Made by a program: the position numbers and the translations under genes. A stretch of DNA of 47,242 nt, from NCBI GenBank assembly GCA_014360995.1, contig JACIWL010000004.1, positions 34,206 through 81,447 on the forward strand, read 5' to 3'. The DNA is from Candidatus Bipolaricaulota bacterium (lineage in GTDB: Bacteria; Bipolaricaulota; Bipolaricaulia; Bipolaricaulales; Bipolaricaulaceae). Below, piece after piece: positions 1 to 7,870 of this stretch (the stretch's first letter is position 1; each line of letters starts with the position of its first letter). The notes under the pieces were generated by a model that ran no database searches, was not told the DNA's origin, and was given only the letters and a program-made list of their open reading frames with translations.

Positions 1-549
1 GAAGACGTGGAGCTCGTGGAACTGCGGTGGGACCGGGCCGTGTGGCGCTCCCGCTCCGACCCCTTCGCCTTGGGGCCGTTCGAAACCGGTTTTCTTGGGG
101 CCTATCAAGGGGCAAACCTTTCCTTAGCCTTGGCCGCGTTGGCCGAGCTATTTGGGGGTTTTCCCCTCACCCGGGAGGCCGTGCGGGAGGGGCTCTCCCA
201 GGCCAGGCTTCCTGGGCGTTTCGAGCTCATACACTCCCGCCCGTGGATAGTCCTCGACGCCGCCCAGGATCTGGGCGCGGCCCAGGCCGTGCGGGAGTCC
301 ATGGAACGGCTTCCGCCCCTTTCCGGACGCCGGGCCTTGCTTTTGGCCCACCCCGAGGAACCCTTGGGGGAGAGCATGGAAGACTTCCTCCGGCCGGCCT
401 TCCACGAGGTCACCCGCACCAGCCCGGCAGAGCTTTCCCTGCGCCTCCCTCGGGTGCTGCGCGGGCTTTCCGAAGACGACCTCCTTATCATCCTGGGGCC
501 ACATGCCGCTCTGCGGGAGGTGAAGGATGTCGTCAAGCGCTCTCCTTGA
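1..549 (+). CDS. folC: Folylpolyglutamate synthase family protein, C-terminal part (cut by window start)
   Basis: This is the last 182 codons of a Mur-ligase-fold enzyme; the ATP-binding N-terminal part lies before the window. FolC adds glutamate to (dihydro)folate using ATP in the cytoplasm. The visible piece carries the linker helix region with a GAYQGANLSLA stretch and the LPGRFE motif (visible residues about 70-75), both typical of FolC domain 2. Oddly, the family's DGAHN motif that should follow reads DAAQD (residues 86-90), so the usual His and Asn are missing. It may therefore be a diverged paralogue rather than the housekeeping enzyme. The stop overlaps the start of uppS by 23 bases, so the two are probably translated from one mRNA. 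Family assignment is fairly firm; exact substrate is not. Confidence 0.8.
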   Translation, partial: EDVELVELRWDRAVWRSRSDPFALGPFETGFLGAYQGANLSLALAALAELFGGFPLTREAVREGLSQARLPGRFELIHSRPWIVLDAAQDLGAAQAVRESMERLPPLSGRRALLLAHPEEPLGESMEDFLRPAFHEVTRTSPAELSLRLPRVLRGLSEDDLLIILGPHAALREVKDVVKRSP

Positions 550-1270
550 GGAGATTCGGGCCAAGCCCCTTCCCCAGCACGTGGCCATCATCATGGACGG
601 AAACGGCCGTTGGGCCAAGGCCCGCGGGCTTCCCCGCACGGAGGGACACCGCCGGGGCGCAGATACGGTGGAGCGCATCGCCCGCTTTGTGGCCCAGGAA
701 AAACTTTTCCCCTACCTCACAGTATTCGCCTTCTCCACGGAGAACTGGGACCGCCCCAAGAGCGAACTGGATTTTCTTTTTTCCACCCTCGAGGAGTTTG
801 CCCGCACCCGCGTAGAGGAACTGCAAAAAAACGGGGTGCAACTGCGGATCCTTGGCGATCTTTCCCCCTTTCCCCAAAGTCTTCGGGAGGCCTTGGCGGA
901 GGCGGTGCGAAGGACAGCGGAGGGGAAGGAGCTCATCTTCACGGTGGCCCTGAATTTTGGGGGGCGGTGGGACATCCTCACTGCGGCGAAGCGAGCCATG
1001 GCCCTGGCGTTGGAGGGGAAGCTGACCCCGGCCGAGCTCACCTTGGCCAAATTCCGCGAACTCCTCCCCGCAGGGGATCTTCCCGATCCAGACCTCATCA
1101 TCCGCACCGGCGGGCATCTGCGGCTTTCCAACTTCTTCCTCTTTGAGGCCGCCTACACTGAGTTTTACTTCACCCCTACCCTCTGGCCCGACTTCACCGA
1201 AGAGGAACTTCTTTTGGCCCTAAAGGATTTCCAGGGCCGCACCCGAAACTTCGGAAAGGTGGCGGCTTGA
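527..1270 (+). CDS. uppS: Isoprenyl transferase (undecaprenyl diphosphate synthase)
   Basis: A 247-residue cis-prenyltransferase that condenses isopentenyl diphosphate onto farnesyl diphosphate to make the C55 lipid carrier for peptidoglycan. The signature IIMDGNGRWA is at residues 21-30 with the catalytic Asp at 24; FAFSTENW follows and the C-terminal IRTGG...RLSNF block is present. The ATG at 527 is preceded by GGGAGGTG inside folC. In the C-terminal block the normally conserved Glu of the RTGGE motif, a Mg2+ ligand in Escherichia coli UppS, is His197. The rest of the active site looks intact, so I still expect activity, but this is an unusual change. It forms an operon with folC and cdsA. 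Confidence 0.95.
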   Translation: MSSSALLEEIRAKPLPQHVAIIMDGNGRWAKARGLPRTEGHRRGADTVERIARFVAQEKLFPYLTVFAFSTENWDRPKSELDFLFSTLEEFARTRVEELQKNGVQLRILGDLSPFPQSLREALAEAVRRTAEGKELIFTVALNFGGRWDILTAAKRAMALALEGKLTPAELTLAKFRELLPAGDLPDPDLIIRTGGHLRLSNFFLFEAAYTEFYFTPTLWPDFTEEELLLALKDFQGRTRNFGKVAA

Positions 1271-2088
1271 AAGACCTGCGTCTTAGGCTTCTCACCGCTT
1301 CTTTGGCCATTCCCACTGTGCTCGCCATCTTTTGGCTTGCGGACAGGTTCCAGCAGGACTGGCTTGTGGCCTTACTCCTTTCCGTGGTGGGGGTGGGCGC
1401 GGGCTGGGAATACCTGGGCCTTGTCTCCCGGTTGGGCGTGACTCTCCCCAAGGAGGCCTTTCTTTTCACCATCCCTACCTTCCTTTTTCTGCTCCTCCCA
1501 AAAGAGGGGGAGTTCGCGTTCATCCTTGCCTTCGGCTTCGCTTATTTCCTCGTGATCTATAGCTTCTCCCGCCGGGGGACACAGGAAGGGTTTCTCGCCT
1601 CGGTGACGGGGATATTCGGCCTCCTTTATATCCCCGCCATGCTCGGGTTTATCCTCGTCCTCCACCGCAAGGGCGGTTTTTGGCATGTTCTCCACTTTCT
1701 GCTCATAGCTTGGGCCTACGATACGGGCGCCTATTTTGTGGGAAGCCTTTTCGGCTGCCACCAGCTCCTCCCCCGGGTTTCCCTGGCCAAGACCTGGGAG
1801 GGCGTGGCCGGAGGCCTTTTCCTTTCCGGCGTGGCCGGCTTCCTCCTCCCCCGGTTCCTGGAGGATCTAGGGCGCTACTGGCCGGCGGCCCTCATCATGG
1901 GATTTGGGGTGGGCGCCTTCGTCCAACTTGGGGACCTATTCGAGTCCTTGGTGAAGCGGGCAGCCGGGGTGAAGGATACGGGGCGGTTCTTCCCCGGCCA
2001 CGGCGGAGTCCTCGACCGCATCGACGGGATCCTCGCTTCCGCCCCGATCTATTACTTCCTTGCTCACTACATTCTAGGCTTGCTCTAA
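1267..2088 (+). CDS. cdsA: Phosphatidate cytidylyltransferase
   Basis: A 273-residue polytopic membrane protein that converts phosphatidic acid plus CTP to CDP-diacylglycerol, the branch point of phospholipid synthesis. The C-terminal family signature (VKDTGRFFPGHGGVLDRIDG, about residues 236-255) is nearly perfect, and several hydrophobic helices precede it. The start is a TTG at 1267 whose last bases form a TTGA overlap with the uppS stop, implying translational coupling. uppS-cdsA adjacency is common in bacteria. The 3' end overlaps the convergent gene at 2074 by 15 bases. Confidence 0.95.
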   Translation: MKDLRLRLLTASLAIPTVLAIFWLADRFQQDWLVALLLSVVGVGAGWEYLGLVSRLGVTLPKEAFLFTIPTFLFLLLPKEGEFAFILAFGFAYFLVIYSFSRRGTQEGFLASVTGIFGLLYIPAMLGFILVLHRKGGFWHVLHFLLIAWAYDTGAYFVGSLFGCHQLLPRVSLAKTWEGVAGGLFLSGVAGFLLPRFLEDLGRYWPAALIMGFGVGAFVQLGDLFESLVKRAAGVKDTGRFFPGHGGVLDRIDGILASAPIYYFLAHYILGLL

Positions 2089-2373
2089 CTTTTTGAGCAC
2101 AGACTCCACTTTGGCCTTGATCCGGCCAGGCGGGGCTTCCCGATCGTCGATCTTGATAAGAGTGGAAACCCGCCGACATTTCTTCCGCACCGCCATGTGA
2201 CAGGCCTTTATCACTTCCATCACCTGGTCCCAGTCGCCCTCGATGATCGTGCCCATGGCCGTAAGCTCATGGGGAAGCCCGCTTTCCCGCACGATTTTTA
2301 GGCACTCCGCCACGTATTCCGACACCGATTCCCCAGCGCCGATGGGGACAATGGAGAACTCCGCGAGAATCAT
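2074..2373 (-). CDS. MTH1187/YkoF-like (UPF0045) thiamine-binding-family protein
   Basis: A 99-residue soluble protein beginning MILAEFSIVPIG and containing SGLPHELTAMGTIIEG, the pattern of the MTH1187/UPF0045 family. These are ferredoxin-like folds that oligomerise, and some relatives bind thiamine or hydroxymethylpyrimidine; the biological role is otherwise open. The ATG at 2373 overlaps the tldD stop as ATGA, so it is translationally coupled to that gene; the link to TldD is positional only. No transport or thiamine-synthesis genes are nearby to strengthen the vitamin role. It ends inside the cdsA 3' end (15-base tail-to-tail overlap). Confidence 0.8.
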   Translation of the reverse strand: MILAEFSIVPIGAGESVSEYVAECLKIVRESGLPHELTAMGTIIEGDWDQVMEVIKACHMAVRKKCRRVSTLIKIDDREAPPGRIKAKVESVLKKLEQA

Positions 2374-3815
2374 GCCGCCCCCCTCACCTGGACGTTCCTG
2401 AACTTCGCGGGCGAAGCGCCGTGCCCAACCTGCATCACCTGCCCCGGTTCGCCCTTCCCGCAATTGGGAAGCCCCCAAAGGCGCCACTCCTCCGGACCAC
2501 AAATGGCCACGCAGGAGCGCCAGAACTCCGGGGTAATCCCGGTGTATAGGGCGTTCTTGAGCATCCGCACCTTTTTCCCGTTTTTGATCTCCCAGGCGAC
2601 CTCTGTGCCGAACTGGAAATTCACCCGCCGGTCGTCGATGGACCAGGATTTGTTGGTCTCAAAATAGATCCCGTACTCGGTCTCGGCGATGAGGTCCTCT
2701 AGTTTCCCCTTTCCAGGAAGGAGGTTGATATTGGTCATACGGATGAGGGGGATGCGCGCCCAGCTTGAGGCCCGCGCTGCTCCACCGCTGCGGGAAAATC
2801 CAAGTTTGCCCGCCGTCTCCCGGGAGGTGAGGTACCCCACGAAAACTCCCTCCCGCACGAGGTCCACCCGCTGAGCCTCCACCCCTTCGTCGTCGTACCC
2901 GAAAGTGCCCAGGCCCCCGGGGACAGTGGCGTCGGCCACGATGTTCACGATCTCCGAGCCGTATTGGAATTTCCCGAGCTTCTCCAAAGTGAGAAAACTC
3001 CCGCCCGCGTAGGAGAGCTCCGTCCCCAAAACCCGATCGAGTTCCGCGGGATGCCCCAGGGACTCATGTACCTGCAGGGCCATCTGGGAGCCATCGATGA
3101 TGACGTCGAAAACGCCTGTGGGGCAAACTGGCGCAGAGAGAAGAGCCACCGCCTCTTCCCCAATGCGCTCGGCGTTCTCCACAAGCCCTAGGGATTCGAT
3201 GAATTCATACCCGGCGTTGGCGAAATCCCCGCCGAAGGAGTTGGGAAAGCTGCGCTTTTGGATCTCCCCGGGTTTAGCGGCGTAGGCCTCAATCCCCGCG
3301 CCGCAGGTGGTGATCACCTGATGGACTTCCGTCCCCTCCGTATTTCCAAACCACTTTTCTATCCGCCAAGCGGAAAGGCTCCCTTTGGCCATGACCACCC
3401 CTTGAACTTTGAGGATCCTTTCCGCAGCAGCAAAAAGGAGGGCGAGTTTGTCTTGGATGGGCACAGAGAGGGGGTCCTTTTTGATGGGGGTGGTGTAGGT
3501 TCCCCGGTGGACGGGCTCCGGGGCGAGCTGTACTGGCTCGCGCAAAAGGGTGGCCGTGGCCTTGGCGATGGCCAACGCCTGCTGTACGGCCCTCTTTATC
3601 CCTTGCTCGCTGAGGTCACTGGTGGCAGCAAAACCCCACGCCCCTTTGTACAAAACCCGAATGCCGATCCCTGCGGACTCCCGGCGGGAAAGGACTTCCA
3701 CCTCCAGGTTTTTGGTGCGGATGCTTTCGTCCACGCGCCGCTCCACCCGCACTTCCCCAAACTCCGCCCCCAGATCCCGCAACGCCTCCAGCGCCAAGCC
3801 CACGAATTTCTCCAT
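2370..3815 (-). CDS. tldD: TldD-family metallopeptidase
   Basis: A 481-residue TldD/PmbA-family protein. TldD normally pairs with TldE (PmbA) to form a zinc peptidase that degrades unfolded peptides or matures modified peptides. The zinc motif HESLGH (HExxxH) is at about residues 249-254, and the C-terminal block (NCGKGEPGQ, then GHGASPAKFRNV) is typical. The ATG at 3815 is preceded by GGAAGGAG at good spacing; longer reading to 4067 would run through the tRNA-Pro gene and is wrong. The gene begins 24 bases after the tRNA-Pro 3' end and is probably co-transcribed with it. No tldE partner is visible in the window. Confidence 0.93.
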   Translation of the reverse strand: MEKFVGLALEALRDLGAEFGEVRVERRVDESIRTKNLEVEVLSRRESAGIGIRVLYKGAWGFAATSDLSEQGIKRAVQQALAIAKATATLLREPVQLAPEPVHRGTYTTPIKKDPLSVPIQDKLALLFAAAERILKVQGVVMAKGSLSAWRIEKWFGNTEGTEVHQVITTCGAGIEAYAAKPGEIQKRSFPNSFGGDFANAGYEFIESLGLVENAERIGEEAVALLSAPVCPTGVFDVIIDGSQMALQVHESLGHPAELDRVLGTELSYAGGSFLTLEKLGKFQYGSEIVNIVADATVPGGLGTFGYDDEGVEAQRVDLVREGVFVGYLTSRETAGKLGFSRSGGAARASSWARIPLIRMTNINLLPGKGKLEDLIAETEYGIYFETNKSWSIDDRRVNFQFGTEVAWEIKNGKKVRMLKNALYTGITPEFWRSCVAICGPEEWRLWGLPNCGKGEPGQVMQVGHGASPAKFRNVQVRGAA

Positions 3816-3838
3816 CCCCACTCCTTCCCCAAAAATTT

Positions 3839-3915
<77 letters not shown>

Positions 3916-3923
3916 CCTTTTGG

Positions 3924-3951
3924 AGTATAGCTTTGCCCCAATCCCGCGCAA
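3924..3951 (-). promoter_or_regulatory. Putative promoter of tRNA-Pro (and tldD operon)
   Basis: On the minus strand TTGCGC (3946-3951), a 16-base spacer and TATACT (3924-3929) lie upstream of the tRNA. Only 8 bases separate the -10-like box from the mature 5' end, so the primary transcript would have almost no 5' leader. The start site is inferred, not mapped. Confidence 0.55.
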
Positions 3952-3967
3952 AGCGGAAAATCCCAGC

Positions 3968-5215
3968 GTGGATCCGCTCTCTTTGGCGAGAAAGCTTTTG
4001 GAGGCAGGCCCCATCTGTGACTACTGCTTGGGGCGGCGCTTCGCCGGCCTTCCCGGGAAACTCTCAAACCTGGAGCGGGGAAGCCTCCTCCGCGGCGCCC
4101 TGGGGTTCAGCAACACCCCGCCCGAGAACTGCTGGGTGTGCGGCGGCGTTTTCCTGCGCGTCCCTTCCTGGGCAAAAAAGGCGCGGGATCTATCCCAAGA
4201 ACACGAGTTCAAAACTTTCCTCTTTGGGGTACACCTCTCCCCGCGCCTTGAGGCCACCGAGGAATTCTTGGCCGAACGTTTCCCCTCACCCTGGGCCGAG
4301 CCCATTAGGCGCCACTTAAATCGCACATTGGGCCAAGCCTTCGCCGAACTCCTCCGCGAGGAAGGCCGAGAGGTCACGGTGGATTACGCCCACCCCAATG
4401 TGCAATTCCTAGTGGACATCGAGCAAGACGAGGTACAGCTTCAGGTGAACCCCGTGGTTTTTTATGGACGGTACCGAAAACTCGTGCGGGGCATTGCCCA
4501 GACGGCCTGGACCTGCCCCCGTTGTCGGGGTAAAGGCTGCGAGGTGTGTGGAGGAACGGGGAAACTGGCGGCCAACTCCGTGGAAGAGCTCGTGCTTCCG
4601 GTGTTCCTTGAGGCCACGGGCGGGAACGGAGGGAGCTTCCATGGGGCAGGCCGGGAGGATGCCGATGCGCGGATGCTCGGCCGGGGCCGGCCCTTCCTTC
4701 TCACTGTAGAGTGGCCCCGCCGCCGCACGGTGGACCTCGCCTGGGTGGCCGAGGAGGTGCGGCGACGAAGCCAAGGAGCAGTAGAGCTTTTGGACCTTCA
4801 GCCCGCCACCCCTGAGCTTGAGGAGAAGGTGAAAGCGGGGAAATTCGCCAAGCGCTACTGGGCCAAGATCACCTTTCTTGCCCCTGTCTCCGAGGAGGCC
4901 TTCCAGCGGGCGGTGGCCGGGATCAGGGGGGAGATCCTCCAGCGCACGCCGGAGCGCGTCAGTCACCGGCGGGCGGATTTGGTGCGCCGCCGCCGGGTTT
5001 TCTCCGCCCACGGCCGGCTCCTCTCCCCCACCGAGGCCGAGCTAGTGCTCACCTGTGAGGCTGGCCTGTACGTGAAGGAGCTCGTCTCCGGGGACCAGGG
5101 TCGCACTAAGCCCAGCCTCTCCGAACTCCTTGGCGTCCCGGCCCAGGTCACCGCCCTGGACGTCCTGGAGATCCTAGACAACACAAGCGTTGAGGTCCCC
5201 GATTCCGAGGGATAG
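3968..5215 (+). CDS. pus10: Archaeal-type tRNA pseudouridine synthase Pus10
   Basis: A 415-residue protein matching archaeal Pus10, which isomerises U55 (and in many archaea U54) of tRNA to pseudouridine. The N-terminus has paired zinc ligands (CDYC near residues 18-21 and CWVC near 57-60). A THUMP-like region follows, then a second CPRCRGKGCEVC cluster. The catalytic block GREDADARMLGRGRPF is near residues 228-243, and the C-terminal VKELVSGDQGRTKPS is diagnostic. GTG at 3968 is chosen because earlier in-frame codons read antisense through the tRNA-Pro gene; no strong ribosome site is visible, and TTGCCC-17-GAAAAT (3933-3961) could make a near-leaderless mRNA. Bacteria normally use TruB for position 55, so transfer from archaea is likely. 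Confidence 0.92.
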   Translation: MDPLSLARKLLEAGPICDYCLGRRFAGLPGKLSNLERGSLLRGALGFSNTPPENCWVCGGVFLRVPSWAKKARDLSQEHEFKTFLFGVHLSPRLEATEEFLAERFPSPWAEPIRRHLNRTLGQAFAELLREEGREVTVDYAHPNVQFLVDIEQDEVQLQVNPVVFYGRYRKLVRGIAQTAWTCPRCRGKGCEVCGGTGKLAANSVEELVLPVFLEATGGNGGSFHGAGREDADARMLGRGRPFLLTVEWPRRRTVDLAWVAEEVRRRSQGAVELLDLQPATPELEEKVKAGKFAKRYWAKITFLAPVSEEAFQRAVAGIRGEILQRTPERVSHRRADLVRRRRVFSAHGRLLSPTEAELVLTCEAGLYVKELVSGDQGRTKPSLSELLGVPAQVTALDVLEILDNTSVEVPDSEG

Positions 5216-5227
5216 ACTCAAAGAGCC

Positions 5228-5968
5228 ATGCTCATCGAGCTTTTAGAAGAGTACTTCCAGCGAGAGGAGCCTCACCGTGAGCGCGATTATTTTTATGTCT
5301 CGGAGGTGGGGAAATGCCCTCGCCAAATTTTTTGCACGGTGAAGGGTTTTCCTCGCCCGCCCTTGGATGGACAGACCGCCAGGAAACTAGCGGTAGGCGA
5401 GGATGCCCATCGCCGCATCGTGCAGGCCATGTACGGCCTGGGGATCGTCGTGGCCGCGGAAGTCCCCATCCCGCCTGGGGCTCTTTTCCACGGCCGGGCC
5501 GACGCCATCGTCTCCCTGGCGGGGAAGAACTACGTGGTGGAAATCAAAACCGTCCACCCCTACAACTTCGACCAGATGGCCATTTCTCCCCGGCGCGACC
5601 ACTACCTTCAGCTCCAGCTTTACCTCCACTACTTCCAGATCCCGCAAGGGATCATCCTTGCCGAGAACAAGGCCTCTCAGGAGCTGCGCGAGTTCGTGGT
5701 GGAGCTGGACCGGCCCGAGGTGAACCGGGTGCTCGCGGAGTTCGAGGCACTGCGGGAGACGATCTTTTTGCGCGGAGAACTCCCGCCCCTTCCCGACAAA
5801 TCCGATTGGGAGTTTGATCAGTGCAAGTACTGTCCGTTTGTGGACTTTTGCCGGGAGAACATAAGCCAGCTGCCAAAGCCCGCGGCGCCCTTGGAGCTTC
5901 CCAAGGAGCCGCCGGTCCTCCCCGAGCCCTACGAGGCCAGGATCATCGGCCTTTTTGATGAACCATAG
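5228..5968 (+). CDS. Cas4/Dna2-like PD-(D/E)XK nuclease with Fe-S cysteines
   Basis: A 246-residue RecB-family nuclease. Visible elements in order: an N-terminal Cys (GKCPRQIF, about residue 31), the metal-binding Asp in HGRADAIV (about 90-97), the EIKT core motif, the QLQLYLHYF helix, and three Cys in CKYCPFVDFC near residue 200. Four Cys placed this way hold a [4Fe-4S] cluster in Cas4 and AddB-type nucleases. A proline-rich tail of about 35 residues follows. No CRISPR array, cas1 or cas2 is in the window, so this is a stand-alone Cas4-like protein of unknown role, perhaps in DNA repair. It starts 12 bases after pus10 and overlaps korA by 11 bases. Confidence 0.85.
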   Translation: MLIELLEEYFQREEPHRERDYFYVSEVGKCPRQIFCTVKGFPRPPLDGQTARKLAVGEDAHRRIVQAMYGLGIVVAAEVPIPPGALFHGRADAIVSLAGKNYVVEIKTVHPYNFDQMAISPRRDHYLQLQLYLHYFQIPQGIILAENKASQELREFVVELDRPEVNRVLAEFEALRETIFLRGELPPLPDKSDWEFDQCKYCPFVDFCRENISQLPKPAAPLELPKEPPVLPEPYEARIIGLFDEP

Positions 5969-7088
5969 TGAGAAAAAGTTCTGGTCGGGGAATATCGCCG
6001 TGGCCGAGGGGGCCTTGGCCGCAGGCGTCGATTTCTACGCGGGCTACCCCATCACCCCCTCCTCGGAGATCATGGAGCACATGGCCCGTGAGCTCCCCAA
6101 GCGGGGCGGGATTTTCTTGCAAGCGGAGGACGAGATCGCCGCGATCTTCATGCTCATCGGAGCCTCCTGGGCCGACGCCAAACCCATGACGGCCACCAGC
6201 GGCCCGGGCTTCTCCCTCATGCAGGAGGGCCTGGGGATCGCGGTGATGACGGAAACGCCCCTTTTGGTGGTGGACGTGATGCGGGCCGGCCCGGGCACGG
6301 GCCAGGCCTCCAAGGCCGCCCAGGGCGATCTCCTCCAGGCCCGTTTTGGCCGCCACGGCGACCAAATCCTCCCCGTGTTCGCCCCTTTTTCTGTGCAAGA
6401 TTGTTTTGATCTCACAGTATTTGCCGTAAACGTTGCGGAAAAATTGCGCACCCCGGTGGTCCTCCTTTCCGACGAGCTTTTGGCCCACACCTGGGAGGAA
6501 GTGGCCGTGCCAAGGGAGGTGGAGCGGGTGGAGCGGCGGCGTCCACGCAATATGGAACCGCCCTTCGGCTCAGAGGATCCGCGGATTCCGCCCCCCATGC
6601 CCCGGCTGGGCGAGGGGTTCGGGGTCCTCATGACCGGCTCCACCCACGATCCCTGGGGGTTCCGCCGGACCAGCGACCCGGGAACGCACCGGGACCTTGT
6701 GACCCGCCTTTGGGAAAAGATCTGGCGCAACAGAGACTGGCTTTGCCGCTACCAAGCCTTCGGGCTCGAGAAGGCAGGGGTGGGAATTGTGGCCTATGGC
6801 TCTGCGGCGCGCAGTGCCCTGGCGACAAGAACACTCCTTTCGGGAAAGATTGATGTGGGCGTCGTCGTCCTCCAAACGGTTTGGCCCCTTCCCGAGGAGC
6901 CCATCCTGAAGTTAGCGGAGCGGGCGCGTTTTATCCTCGTTCCCGAGCTGAGCCTGGGCCAACTCATCTTCGATGTGGAAAGGATCGTAGCTGGCCGCTG
7001 CCAAGTCCTGGGTTTTGGCAAAATTGGGGGAGGGGTTCCTATTTACCCCGAGGAATTGGCGGAAAAAATCGCGGAGGAATGGAGATGA
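5958..7088 (+). CDS. korA: 2-oxoglutarate (2-oxoacid):ferredoxin oxidoreductase, alpha subunit
   Basis: A 376-residue alpha chain of a thiamine-diphosphate 2-oxoacid:ferredoxin oxidoreductase. The N-terminal GYPITPSSEIMEHMA, the MTATSGPGFSLMQEG block and the GPGTGQASKAAQGD block are those of KorA, the 2-oxoglutarate type. The complex oxidises 2-oxoglutarate with CoA to succinyl-CoA, CO2 and reduced ferredoxin, or runs backwards in CO2-fixing cells. The ATG at 5958 overlaps the nuclease gene by 11 bases; an in-frame TTG sits at 5955. The korA stop overlaps the korB ATG as ATGA. Confidence 0.93.
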   Translation: MNHSEKKFWSGNIAVAEGALAAGVDFYAGYPITPSSEIMEHMARELPKRGGIFLQAEDEIAAIFMLIGASWADAKPMTATSGPGFSLMQEGLGIAVMTETPLLVVDVMRAGPGTGQASKAAQGDLLQARFGRHGDQILPVFAPFSVQDCFDLTVFAVNVAEKLRTPVVLLSDELLAHTWEEVAVPREVERVERRRPRNMEPPFGSEDPRIPPPMPRLGEGFGVLMTGSTHDPWGFRRTSDPGTHRDLVTRLWEKIWRNRDWLCRYQAFGLEKAGVGIVAYGSAARSALATRTLLSGKIDVGVVVLQTVWPLPEEPILKLAERARFILVPELSLGQLIFDVERIVAGRCQVLGFGKIGGGVPIYPEELAEKIAEEWR

Positions 7089-7870
7089 GGGGGCACCCGT
7101 TACACCATTTTTTCCGGCCGGAGGCTCTTCCCACCGCGTTTTGCCCGGGGTGCGGAAATGGCCTTGTCGCCGGAGCCATTCTTCGGGCCCTAAAAAGGGC
7201 CAACGTCGACTTTCAAAAAACGGTCTTTGTGGCGGGGATCGGGTGCGCCGCGTGGATACCAAGCCCCCATTTTCGCGCCGATAGCCTCCACGTGGCCCAC
7301 GGACGGGCCATCCCCACCGCTTTAGGGGTGAAGCTCCGCCGGCCGGAGCTCACGGTGATTGTGGTGGGAGGCGATGGGGACCTCGCTGGAATCGGGGGAA
7401 ACCACCTCCTCCACGCCGCCCGCAGGAACGCGGACCTCTTGGTGGTCATGGTCAATAACTTCGTGTACGCCATGACCGGAGGGCAAGTGGGCCCCACCAC
7501 CCCCAAAAACCTCCCTACCCCCACCACTCCTTATGGAAATCCCGAATACCCCATGGATGTGGCGCGGGTGGTGGCCGCGGCCGGGGCGAATTATGTGGCC
7601 CGCTGGACCACCGCGCATCTTGGGGAGTTGGAAAAGGCCTTGACCAAAGCCCTTAGCAAGGAGGGTTTCCGGTTTGTGGAGGTGGTGAGCCAATGTCCCA
7701 CCCGGGTGGGGGGAAGGCTGGCCATGGCTCCAGGGGAAGCGCTGAGGTGGCTTCGGGCCCGGGCAAGGCCCGTGGGAAAGGCCGGGCCCGAGGAGATGGA
7801 GGTAGGCGAATTCGCCGACCAAGACCGGCCTGGCCTCCTCAAAACTCTGCGAGGGGAGAAGAATGCCTGA
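7085..7870 (+). CDS. korB: 2-oxoglutarate (2-oxoacid):ferredoxin oxidoreductase, beta subunit
   Basis: A 261-residue beta chain that binds thiamine diphosphate and the catalytic Fe-S cluster. FCPGCGNG near the N-terminus and GIGCAAW supply cluster cysteines. GGDGDLAGIGGNHLLHAARR is the thiamine-binding motif, followed by NNFVYAMTGGQVGPTTP. Of two close ATGs, 7085 is preferred because GGAGG (7073-7077) is correctly spaced and the start overlaps the korA stop as ATGA; 7079 would sit against the ribosome site. korC begins inside its last codons. Confidence 0.94.
   Translation: MRGHPLHHFFRPEALPTAFCPGCGNGLVAGAILRALKRANVDFQKTVFVAGIGCAAWIPSPHFRADSLHVAHGRAIPTALGVKLRRPELTVIVVGGDGDLAGIGGNHLLHAARRNADLLVVMVNNFVYAMTGGQVGPTTPKNLPTPTTPYGNPEYPMDVARVVAAAGANYVARWTTAHLGELEKALTKALSKEGFRFVEVVSQCPTRVGGRLAMAPGEALRWLRARARPVGKAGPEEMEVGEFADQDRPGLLKTLRGEKNA

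Noticed and set aside
5228-5968. A CRISPR-Cas locus suggested by the Cas4-like gene
   Set aside because: No repeat array, cas1, cas2 or effector gene is found anywhere in the window.
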